Positions 1 through 12,300 of a stretch of DNA of 64,000 nucleotides are shown piece by piece. The stretch covers positions 275,001-339,000 of the forward strand of contig JAODUO010000034.1 in NCBI GenBank assembly GCA_025642075.2, given 5' to 3'. Positions within the stretch are counted from its first letter, which is position 1. Every line of letters begins with the position of its first letter. The notes below the pieces were generated by a model. That model was not told where the DNA came from, made no database searches, and saw nothing but the letters and a program-made list of their open reading frames with translations. The DNA comes from Ridgeia piscesae (taxonomy: Eukaryota; Annelida; Polychaeta; Sabellida; Siboglinidae). Made by a program: the position numbers and the translations under genes.

Positions 1-260
1 AGTCATCTGGTCACTGTTACAGTCACCTGGTCACTGTTACAGTCATCTGGTCACTGTTACAGTCATCTGGTCACTGTTACAGTCATCTGGTCACTGTTAC
101 AATCATCTGGTCACTGTTACAGGCATCTGGTCACTGTTACAGTCATCTGGTCACTGTTACAGTCATCTGGTCACTGTTACAGTCATCTGGTCACTGTTAC
201 AGTCATCTGGTCACTGTTACAATCATCTGATCACTGTTACAGTCATCTGGTCACTGTTAC
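1..260. repeat. 20-bp minisatellite, about 13 units
   Basis: The window opens inside a tandem array with unit agtcatctggtcactgttac. Most units are identical, with single-base variants such as aatcatctgg. The array ends near 260 and is probably intronic in the gene whose next exon is at 721. Its left end lies outside the window. Confidence 0.97.
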
Positions 261-720
261 AGCTAGCAACTTACACTCATACTCTGTTAACAAGTTACTC
301 TGTCATCTGGTGACTCTCCCACTGAAACGGTATTAAGTTTGTGAATGTCTTCTTGCTAAGGAACAACATACATTTATTATGTTATGTATTTTATTAACTT
401 ATCTCAAAGAACATGATTGTAAACAAGTTGTTTTAATCAATAGTGTTATATATTATGATTTTTTTTAAAGAAACTAATATCTTATACAGTGATATAAGAA
501 TTTTCCATAAGGTTTTGAAAGAAATTTGAATTTTATGAAAAGCACATGGAAAGACTATCTTTGCCTTTGGATATTTTGTTTTGTACATACAATTTAGCTA
601 TTATTATTAATATTATAAATAGTCTATTCAGAAGTGACATATCTTAAAAAAGATACTCACCTTAAATAGTACTTCATAGGTTGACGATATCTAAAAAGGA
701 TAATTTTTATGACATTTCAG
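261..720 (+). other. AT-rich intron sequence, no gene seen
   Basis: No coding potential is visible. The segment ends with a standard 3' splice site (ttatgacatttcag) directly before the exon at 721. It belongs to the intron upstream of the first C2 exon in the window; earlier exons of this gene lie outside. Confidence 0.6.
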
Positions 721-3421
721 TGACAACATATTTCTGGGCTGCATGTCGTTTGGAGTGAAACACCTGCTTAGCATGTGCTCTTCAGCTAAGAAGGTACGTA
801 AGCAATGTAGCTATCATAACACCAAAAATGGTGTCACAAAAGGTTGTTTTTTACAGTAGGTTTACATACAAAATAGTAAAATATATTTGCTAAATGTGCA
901 TTAGGCTAGATCTGGTAAGAACTATAAATCATACTCTGTCAACAAACATGTAGTTGTGACAGTTAGTGATGACAGTTAGTGGTGACAGATATATTTGATG
1001 GTGACCATTGTCAACATGTAGTTATGACAATGTAGTTATGACAATTAGTGGTGGTTGACAGATAGCAGATAGTGATATGGAATGTTGACTCGCAGTGGTG
1101 ACAGGTAGCTGTGAATTGTAACAGTAATAGATAGTTGACAAACTATGGTGACAGGTAACTGTGACACACAGAGACTGGTAACAGTGACAGGTAGCAGTGA
1201 CAGTGGTAGCTGTAGCAAGTAGCAATGACAGATAATGGCAACAGTGGCAGGTAGCTGACATGTAGCGGCTTGTGTTGTAGGGCATGTGACATGTAGCGGT
1301 GTGTCTTGTAGGGTGTGTGACATGTAGCAGTGTGTGTTGTAGGGCATGTGACATGTAGCGGTGTGTGTTGTAGGGTGTGTGACATGTAGCGGTGTGTGTT
1401 GTAGGGCGTGTGACATGTAGCGGTGTGTGTTGTAGGGTGTGTGACATGTAGCGGTGTGTGTTGTAGGGTGTGTGACATGTAGCGGTGTGTGTTGTAGGGC
1501 ATGTGACATGTAGCGGTGTGTGTTGTAGGGCGTGTGACATGTAGCGGTGTGTGTTGTAGGGTGTGTGACATGTAGCAGTGTGTGTTGTAGGGTGCGTGAC
1601 ATGTAGCGGTGTGTGTTGTACGATGTGTGACATGTAGGGGTGTGTGTTGTACGATGTGTGACATGTAGCGGTGTGTGTTGTAGTGCATGTGACATGTAGT
1701 GGTGTGTGTTGTAGGGTGTGTGACATGTAGTGGTGTGTGTTGTACGATGTGTGACATGTAGCGGTGTGTGTTGTAGGGCATGTGACATGTAGCGGTGTGT
1801 GTTGTAGGGCATGTGACATGTAGCGATGTGTGTTGTAGGATGTGTGACATGTAGCAGAGTGTGTTGTAGGATGTGACATGTAGCGGTGTGTTGTAGGGCG
1901 TGTGACATGTAGTGGTGTGTTGTAGGATGTGTGACATGTAGCAGTGTGTGTTGTAGGATGTGTGACATGTAGCAGAGTGTGTTGTAGGATGTAACATGTA
2001 GCGGTGTGTTGTAGGGCGTGTGACATGTAGTGGTGTGTTGTAGGATGTGTGACATGTAGCAGTGTGTGTTGTAGGGCATGTGACATGTAGCGGTGTGTTT
2101 GTAGGGTGTGACATGTAGTGGTGTGTAGGATTGTGTTACGATGTGTTGTAGGAGTGTGACATGTAGCGGTGTGTGTTGTAGGGTGTGTGACATGTAGTGG
2201 TGTGTTGTAGGGTGTGTGACATGTAGCGTGTGTGTTGTAGGGTGTGTGACATGTAGCGAGTGTGTTGTAGGGCGTGTGACATGTAGCGGTGTGTTGTAGG
2301 GCGTGTGACATGTAGTGGTGTGTTGTAGGATGTGTGACATGTAGCGGTGTGTGTTGTAGGGTGTGTGACATGTAGCGGTGTGTTGTAGGGCGTGTGACAT
2401 GTAGCGGTGTGTTGTAGGGTGTGTGACATGTAGCGGTGTGTGTTGTAGGATGTGTGACATGTAGCGGTGTGTTTGTAGGGCGTGTGACATGTAGCGGTGT
2501 GTGTTGTAGGGCGTGTGACATGTAGCGGTGTGTTGTAGGGCGTGTGACATGTAGCGGTGTGTTGTAGGGCGTGTGACATGTAGCGGTGTGTGTGTAGGGC
2601 ATGTGACATGTAGCGGTGTGTGTTGTAGGGTGTGTGACATGTAGCGGTGTGTGTAGGGCGTGTGACATGTAGCGGTGTGTTGTAGGGTGTGTGACATGTA
2701 GCGGTGTGTGTTGTAGGGTGTGTGACATGTAGCGGTGTGTGTTGTAGGGCGTGTGACATGTGGCGGTGTGTGTTGTAGGGCATGTGACATGTAGCGGTGT
2801 GTTGTAGGGCGTGTGACATGTGGCGGTGTGTGTTGTAGGGAGTGTGACATGTAGTGGTGTGTTGTAGGGCGTGTGACATGTAGCGGTGTGTTGTAGGGCG
2901 TGTGACATGTAGCGGTGTGTTGTAGGGTGTGTGACATGTAGCGGTGTGTATTGTAGGGTGTGTGACATGTAGCAGTGTGTTGTAGGGTGTGTGACATGTA
3001 GCAGTGTGTTGTAGGGTGTGTGACATGTAGCGGTGTGTGTTGTAGGGTATGTGTCATGTAGTGGTGTGTGTTGTAGGATGTGTGACATGTAGCGGTGTGT
3101 TGTAGGGTGTGTGACATGTAGGGGGTGTGTTGTAGGGTGTGTGACATGTAGCGGTGTGTTTGTAGGGTGTGTGACATGTAGCGGTGTGTTTGTAGGGTGT
3201 GTGACATGTAGCAGTGTGTGTTGTAGGATGTGTTGTAGGGCGTGTGTTGTGTTGTAGGGCGTGTGACATGTAGTGGTGTGTTGTAGGGTGTGTGACATGT
3301 AGCGGTGTGTTGTAGGGCGTATGTGGCTGGTATCATCTGCTCACAGACAGCGTTGGTCGACATAAACACCTGCGTCTGAGCACACCTGGCCATAAGTTAC
3401 CTGCCATCTCTGAACCACCAG
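721..3421 (+). CDS. Two exons encoding the C-terminal half of a C2 domain
   Basis: Exon 721-793 encodes [17 protein letters not shown] and seven more residues, ending in phase 0. Exon 3316-3421 continues in frame with [20 protein letters not shown], then a Pro/Ser-rich tail, ending in phase 1. The combination LGCMSFGV...GWY-LL...GR-KHL is the characteristic C2 C-terminus seen in RGS3-type proteins. The second exon is too short for ORF calling and was found by searching for the expected WY-LL motif. Its acceptor AG (3314-3315) is the last copy of a minisatellite motif, and its first seven bases (GGCGTAT) resemble the repeat (GGCGTGT). Confidence 0.85.
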
Positions 3422-6272
3422 GTACAGTCACATCACACTATCTGCCAAATGTACATATTTTACATTTTGTCGAGATGGTTAGCTGTTATCACGTGCTCAC
3501 AGTCAACGCACACATATCGACTGTTTACACAAAACATCTGCATACACACCCACCAGCATGCAGATATGTATGTATTAATAAAGATGATTGTCTTAGTATA
3601 TTCATTTTAATGTGAAGATCATGTTTTTATTCTGTAAACGGAAGTTCTTCGTCTTAGCTCATCATTCAGTTAGCCACCTGTTTGTGTCGAGCTTGATCAC
3701 TTTGCTAGCTACAGGCTAGACCACTAGAGTATTGTTGAGCTTGATCACTTTGCTAGCTACAGGCTAGACCACTAGAGTATTGTCGAGCTTGATCACTTTG
3801 CTAGCTACAGGCTAGACCACTAGAGTATTGTCGAGCTTTGATCACTTTGCTAGCTACAGGCTAGACCACTAGAGTATTGTCGAGCTTGATCACTTTGCTA
3901 GCTACAGGCTAGACCACTAGAGTATTGTCGAGCTTGATCACTTTGCTAGCTACAGGCTAGACCACTAGAGTATTGTCGAGCTTGATCACTTTGCTAGCTA
4001 CAGGCTAGACCACTAGAGTATTGTCGAGCTTGATCACTTTGCTAGCTACAGGCTAGACCACTAGAGTATTGTCGAACTTGATCACTTTGCTAGCTACAGG
4101 CTAGACCACTAGAGTATTGTCGAACTTGATCACTTTGCTAGCTACAGGCTAGACCACTAGAGTATTGTCGAGCTTGATCACTTTGCTAGCTACAGGCTAG
4201 ACCACTAGAGTATTGTCGAGCTTGATCACTTTGCTAGCTACAGGCTAGACCACTAGAGTATTGTCGAGCTTGATCACTTTGCTAGCTACAGGCTAGACCA
4301 CTAGAGTATTGTCGAACTTGATCACTTTGCTAGCTACAGGCTAGACCACTAGAGTATTGTCGAGCTTAGTTTTCAGAGTTGTCCTATAGAATTAGTGAGT
4401 CCACTACAGGCTAGACCATAGAGTATTGTCGAGCTTGATCACTTTGCTAGCTACAGGCTAGACCACTAGAGTATTGTCGAACTTGATCACTTTGCTAGCT
4501 TCCCGGCTAGACCACTAGAGTATGTCGAACTTGATCACTTTGCCTACAGGCTAGACCACTAGAGTATTGTCGAACTTGATCACTTTGCTAGCTACCAGAC
4601 CACTAGAGTCTCTCGAGCTTGATCACTTTGCTAGCTACAGGCAGACCACTAGAGTATTGTCGAGCTTGATCACTTTTAGCTAAGGCTAGACCACTAGAGT
4701 ATTGTGACTTGATCACTTTGCTAGCTACAGGCTAGACCACAGAGTTTGTACTAGACTCACTCTGCTAGCTACAGGCTAGACCACTAGAGTATTGTCGAGC
4801 TTGATCACTTTGCTAGCTACAGGCTAGACCACTAGAGTATTGCAGCTTGATCACTGCTAGCTACAGGCTAGACCACTAGATATTGTCGAGCTGATCACTT
4901 TGCTAGCTCAGGCTAGACCACTAGAGTATTGTCGAACTTGATCACTTTGCTAGCTACAGGCTAGACCACTAGAGTATTGTCGACTTGATCACTTTGCTAG
5001 CTACAGGCTAGACCACTAAGTATTGTCGAACTTGATCACTTTTCTAGCTACAGGCTAGACCACTAGAGTATTGTCGAGTTGATCACTTTCCTAGCTACAG
5101 GGAACCACTAGAGTATTGTCGAGCTGATCACTTTGCTAGCTACAGCTAGACCACTAGAGTATTGTCGAGCTTGATCACTTTGCTAGCTACAGGCTAGACC
5201 ACTAGAGTATTGTCGAGCTTGATCACTTTGCTAGCTACAGGCTAGACCACTAGAGTATTGTCGAGCTTGATCACTTTGCTAGCTACAGGCTAGACCACTA
5301 GAGTATTGTCGAACTTGATCACTTTGCTAGCTACAGGCTAGACCACTAGAGTATTGTCGAACTTGATCACTTTGCTAGCTACAGGCTAGACCACTAGAGT
5401 ATTGTCGAACTTGATCACTTTGCTAGCTACATGCTAGACCACTAGAGTATTGTCGAACTTGATCACTTTGCTAGCTACATGCTAGACCACTAGAGTATTG
5501 TCGAGCTTGATCACTTTGCTAGCTACAGGCTAGACCACTAGAGTATTGTCGAACTTGATCACTTTGCTAGCTACAGGCATCAGATTTAAAAGATAGCCTA
5601 AGATTCAGGTGTGAACAAACCACAGTCCCCTCGATTGGCAGTCCGGTGCTCAATCGCATGACCACCAGTTAAACAAGTTAAAAGGTCAATTTTAAACAGT
5701 GTGTTATTATACCATATTAATGTGTTTCAATCACAAAGTTCTTGTACAAACCAGCGTCTCTCTCCAACACCCAAAGTCATTGTGAATGAGTGATGTTGAT
5801 TCTCAAGGTATATGCAGCCCTGCCATAAACTAGAGCTACACATAAAGCTGGCAGTCCCTGTCCCATGAGACAGTGGTGATGTAACACATTATCTCCCCAT
5901 ATCACCCAGTAATGAGTCCATTGCCCAGCTCTCCTCCCATACTGCTACATTATGTTGCCATAAGCTGTCTTAATGGACTCCATAGCAAAATATTGCGAGC
6001 AGGTTTAGCCAGCACAAGGCATGTTATGGGTGATTATTGGCTGTGCATGGTTATTGGACTGCTCCGTGGCTTCACCAATTCATTTCAGAAGTCTGTTTTC
6101 CTGCTTGGATGATTGAGTAATGTTTAAATTAGGTATTGAGTGTCCAGGCAATTTTATTTCTGGTGAAGTTTCCGAGTTTGAACCAACAGTGGTAACCTAC
6201 ACTGGTTCTTTCAACAAGATTTCAACCAACATCTAAATCTCAATTGTATATGTCATTAGAAGCCAATATTGG

Positions 6273-6370
<98 letters not shown>

Positions 6371-9308
6371 CTAATGGGGGAGGGGGTGAGTGTCCATGTT
6401 ATTATGTGTGTAAGTGAGTGGCTGAAATCAAGCATGGTTTCAGCCTGAACTTGTGACTTGTTAAGTTGTTCTCAAAAGAGTTCCAACAGTTACTACCAGA
6501 CAGTCATCTACACAGGGTCTCAGTCTTTGGTGACGTGTCAGCTTGTCAAGTCAGCATGTTTTTGTGTGACATCTAACACTGGTAATCTCAGCAAGTTTCT
6601 GACCAGCACTGGTCATTTCAACAAGGTTACTGACATCCCCTACGTAATTATAAACCATCACCCAAGCTTTAGTTTCAGCAGACTTTCTCTCCTCTGTATT
6701 CTGTGCTCATGTGAGAGGGTTTTGCAGTCTCACTCATATGACCAGTCGTACCAGCAAGGTTAGGTTGACTACTGGTGTGGTTGGACTACTGGTGTGGTTG
6801 GACTACTGGTGTGGTTGGACTACTGGTGTGGTTGGACTACTGGTGTGGTTGGACTACTGGTGTGGTTGGACTACTGGTGTGGTTGGACTACTGGTGTGGT
6901 TGGACTACTGGTGTGGTTGGACTACTGGTGTGGTTGGACTACTGGTGTGGTTGGCCTACTGGTGTGGTTGACTACTGGTGTGGTTGGACTACTGGTGTGG
7001 TTGGCCTACTGGTGTGGTTGGACTACTTGTGTGGTTGGACTACTGGTGTGGTTGGACTACTGGTGTGGTTGGACTACTGGTGTGGTTTTACTACTGGTGT
7101 GGTTGGACTACTGGTGTGGTTGGACTACTGGTGTGGTTGGCCTACTGGTGTGGTTTGACTACTGGTGTGGTTTGACTACTGGTGTGGTTTGACTACTGGT
7201 GTGGTTTGACTACTGGTTATGGTTGGACTACTGGTGTGGTTGGACTACTGGTGTGGTTGGACTACTGGTGTGGTTGGACTACTGGTGTGGTTGGACTACT
7301 GGTGTGGTTGGACTACTGGTGTGGTTGGACTACTGGTGTGGTTTGACTACTGGTGTGGTTGGACTACTGGTGTGGTTGGACTACTGGTGTGGTTGGACTA
7401 CTGGTGTGGTTGGACTACTGGTGTGGTTGGACTACTGGTGTGGTTGGACTACTGGTGTGGTTGGACTACTGGTGTGGTTGGACTACTGGAGTGGTTTGAC
7501 TACTGGTGTGGTTGGCCTACTGGTGTGGTTGGCCTACTGGTGTGGTTGGACTACTGGTGTGGTTGGACTACTGGTGTGGTTTGACTACTGGTGTGGTTGG
7601 ACTACTGGTGTGGTTGGACTACTGGTGTGGTTTGACTACTGGTGTGGTTGGACTACTGGTGTGGTTTGACTACTGGTGTGGTTTGACTACTGGTGTGGTT
7701 GACTACTGGTGTGGTTGGACTACTGGTGTGGTTGGACTACTGGTGTGGTTGGACTACTGGTGTGATTTAACTACTGGTGTGGTTGGCCTACTGGTGTGGT
7801 TGTACTATTGGTGTGGATGGCCTACTGGTGTGGGTTGACTACTGGTGTGGTTTGCACAGTGTTGCAAGTTGCAATGCAGAGTTGTAGGAAAGTTGTGGCT
7901 ATCTACCCAACTTATCTGCTATCAGATAATTAACTAATTACCCAGCCAACTTCCACAGTGAGTTTGAGTGGTAAGGGTGGACAAAACCCCAGAGGGTGAG
8001 GGGTGGCACTGGTGATGATTTTACCCCAGATGTGTAATCAGTTGCTGGGGTAGATCTGTTGCCACCAGTTGGATATTTGCAACCAGGATTTTGACAGGAA
8101 CTGTTCATGGAGTATTTCCTGGTGTGTGGGGGGAGGTTTAGACCCAAGACTGGACACAGGATTAAGGATGCCCATCTAGGGCTAAGACCATGTACTGGTG
8201 AGCATGACTTGTAACCTATCCTCTCAACAGTTCTGTTGTGGCATCCTGTATATGTGATTGACCACAACACTGGTCAGACTTGTTGATGTTTGCACTTGTG
8301 GTATGTGACCAGTTTATGAAACTGAATGCATAGGCTTGATTATATCATCCAAAGGATTAATTTTAGCAGTTAGATTCCAGAAGTGTGACTAATCTTATAC
8401 CTTAAACAGACTTTTGTATTTTGGTACAAATAAATTCTGGCCAGATCTGTTAAAAAAAATTGTTATTATCGTTATGATCATTTTAACAAAACCAGGTAAA
8501 ATTAATTGTTTACAAACAAGCTAACATAATATCATAGCAGATATCAGAGAAGTTTGAAAGATGACTAGCGAACAAATCTAATTTCCCTCATCTCGACTGA
8601 ATGGATGTTTGGCCTTCCAAACCCAGATCGTTTCCCTTATGTGTTTTTTACTCTGTTTGATTCTTTGTCTACTAATGTAGCTCCTCTCACAGTCACTGTG
8701 TTGTTTTCTACAATGCTGAGTACGAGTTTTCTTTTCCAATGGCTGTGATCTGCCAATTGTCTTTCCCGGATTACCAAACTTCTTCCTTTAACCAGTCATT
8801 ACGTCTGCATGAATTATAGGACATGTCTGACCGGCATCACTTTGCGACATGTCAAATAGGATTAACACAGGCCAGATGGTGTGACATTTATGTACAGTTA
8901 TGGCCACATACATAATGTGTGCATGTCTACAGAGAGGTTATGTCTCTCTGCTCCAACGACTGTCTGATAAGGAGGTACTTACAGGCATGGTCCAGTGGCA
9001 GTGTCCACTCCTAATGTCCAGTCTGTCAGATGAGGTCAATTTAAGAAACAGCCCATATATACATGTAGTTTATTTTGGTACAACATGCCAATTTTGATAT
9101 CTGAATTCATGCAAGATATAGTAGTAATAACAGGTAGTAATAACAGGTAATAATAACAGGTAGAATGACAGGTATTACCCATCAGTGTTACATGATGTAC
9201 CCATTTTACATGAATCCAGGAACACTTATGGCATTATAGCTTTCGTTATTTTGTTCTAGTTGTTTCCAGTGCTTAGCAACAATCTCTCTAGTCTGTAACT
9301 CTGATTGT

Positions 9309-9363
<55 letters not shown>

Positions 9364-12300
9364 TGTATATCGTGAAAAGTGGTTGAACAATGCCTTGGCT
9401 AATATATTACAATTTACCAATGTCCTAGCTGACATAAGTTAATTTTTTTAAACTTTATACATAAATAAACCCAACAATCACACTGCATAAATGACATTAA
9501 TTGTTTTTATTGATGTGGATTTTTTTTTTTAAATTAATTTCATATACATGACATCAAGCTGAGGAGAAGCCTAAAGTTACCTGTTTGTTTCCATGCATTA
9601 GAGACCCACAGCCAAAGGGGATTGTGGTTGAATTCTGGCCCCCTAATATACCACTAGTGTTATTAGCACTGGGTTAAGGGGTAGCCACACTGTGCTGGAT
9701 TGTATCACAGATTATACAGCTCTTTAGGGTATACTCAAAAACAGAGATAGCTCAGTGTTATAGTTGATCAGGAGTGATGAGTGAGTAATTACCCTGGGAG
9801 CTGCCCTAGAGACTGGGGGTGACCCCAAGGGCTCCACATAAGCACCTCCGAGGGTTTGCATGAAGTCCTAGCTTAGGAAAGTTAGGATGCATGTCATTCT
9901 GATTGCAGAATTCATTTGATTCGTCAATGATCAGTTAGTCTTCAGAAACTAATATTAAAGTACATGGTTCCTGGTTCCAGTAATTGATGTTAATTGAGTT
10001 CCAGCTGTATATTATTGCCAGGGTAGAGAAAAAATGTGTCTCTAAGTGGTTTTAAATAATTATAATAAAGTTTATGTAGACACTCATTTCCAAAGTACCA
10101 CTCTGTTCAATGGTGTTAATAATGTTTCCAAAATATTAATATATAAATTGCATATGTAAAGATTAATAGAAGTGCAGAAATGTGAGTGATAAAACCAGAC
10201 ATTTATAAAGATTGCTAGTATAAAAACTGCAAAATTATTTGTTTTATTTTTTAATATATTTCTCCTCAATCAGCAAAATAGTCTAATCCCTGGTCCAGTC
10301 AGTGCAACAGGGAATTCCTTCAGGCATTCTTTCTTTGAGTTTTAGTTCTCTATTTCAATTATGACAATACCCTGGTAACAAGTCTTTAGTGAATCTTATA
10401 TTAAAAAGTTGTGGCAGGTTTTGCCAAAACATTCATACGTGAAACTTCTGCTAATGTATCAGCCCGTGTCGTGTGTCAATGTCTGTTAGTGGATGTACAA
10501 GATTTTATTCTTCTGTAGATGTCAAATAAAATAGTTTTTAGTTCTTTGCTGCACATTTGTATGACACCTTTACATTGTGGCGAACTGTCTTATTGGGTTG
10601 TGGTTTCACAAAATGTTTCTTGTTGTCAGCACTGAAGGAAGTGTCAGAAGTGAACAAAGATGTCCTTTGGATGGAAGCAGTGACAGTAAGTGACAGTTTT
10701 TACGATATAGCAATTCAATTAATATTCAAGTGATGGGTGTGGTGTAAGTTGTATATTAAACCCTTACTTATCCACCATAGTTTAACGATTTAGGCACAAT
10801 AAGTTACCTTTTTATTACCTTACCCTTGTTATTACTACTTGGTCTACGTGGAGTGATTAGAGCAGCCAAACAAAATTTAATAGAAAATAAGTATGTTTAT
10901 TATTTTAACCCCTGTTAAACATAAAGGTAATACATACATATAGTTAGATAAGGTATATATTAAAAAGTTTGAAATATAAAGAAATATGACAATAAAAATA
11001 TACAAATAGGCAAAAATTATTGTTAAAGTAAGAAATATAATATATATATATATATATGAATGTTTTTACAGAGCAGATTAAAAATATTACATTTATAGAT
11101 CATGGCTTTTGACTCTTGGTTTATGTCAGTATCAACTCTATCAAGCTCAGTATCAGCACAGTACAAACAATAGTTACTTGGTTGCAGATTGTCATCACAA
11201 GAGGGCATGGCGGGTTTGCATTCAGTATTGCCGGCAACAATCCAGTTCGAGTAAATCGACTTGATGTGGGTAAGTGAAAAGATTTAATTACAATATATGT
11301 GTGTATAAAATAAATAAAAAATATGTTAATAATAAATTATTATGTTGTATTAAATAATATTTCGTAAGTTAGTACTGTCATAAACAAATTGAATGCAGCA
11401 TAACAGGTTCGCAGATTATAGAATTGGCCATTTGTAGAACCAGAGAGTCGACTAGGATGAAACCATGACCAGTCCTGTTCTTGTTGTGTTAAAATATGTC
11501 ACAGTTAGTTGTTGAGTTGAATCAAACTGATCTTGCCAGAATATTGTGTATTTATAGATGTGTAATTTAGTAATTAAGTAAAATATAGTTTGTGAAATGT
11601 TGAAGTTATATTCTAAATACATAAATTTTTCTCTTACAGGCTCCCATGCAGACATTGCTGGCCTCAAGTCAGGTGACTACATTGTGCGAATCAACGGACA
11701 GAACATATCTCGTTCCACCGCAAACAGCGTCGCAAAGATCGTCAGGTATGACCACCAGGCGGCGCTCTTGTGCTGACATAATGAAATGAGATGCTAGATA
11801 GGGCATACAGGCATAGCACCACAACCATTCCTATAAATAGACATGTCTTGACCTCTTGTTCTTACCTTACCTTGAGGTCAGAACTGATTGGTCCAGTTGT
11901 TTGTGCCTGTCATGATAACTTTTGCAGACTTTTTGCTGTAAAATATTGACTGTATGAATAGTTGGATACATGTGATAATATGTCTCATTTTCAATTTATT
12001 TAGCAGAAAATATCTGTACCTATTTCTAAAAGACTGCACGTAGGAGCTGGAATGTCTGACTTAATACTATGTTGTTATGGATGGCACTCTAGTTAGTTTT
12101 GGTAAGTTCACAGATATAGAGAATGAAATCTAGTAATTGTTTCTGTGATTTAAGCATAAGCACATGCTTAATTTAGTCATATATTACAGATTTGGAAATC
12201 AAAATCACAACAGATTAAACCAGTAGGTTTAAGGCGAAGTTGCTTGCACATATTAAGTAGACCAGGGAACTTACGATAATAAAACCTGTTTTGATTTTAT

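Noticed and set aside
1022..3393. Open frames of up to 782 codons on the minus strand
   Set aside because: They are translations of the 31-bp minisatellite ([11 protein letters not shown] repeats), present in three frames, with no domain and lying inside an intron.
1..5578. CRISPR-like direct repeats
   Set aside because: Arrays have no unique spacers between repeats and the genome is clearly eukaryotic; they are minisatellites.
6711..7838. [13 protein letters not shown] repeat proteins
   Set aside because: Artefact of the 17-bp intronic minisatellite, open in all forward frames.
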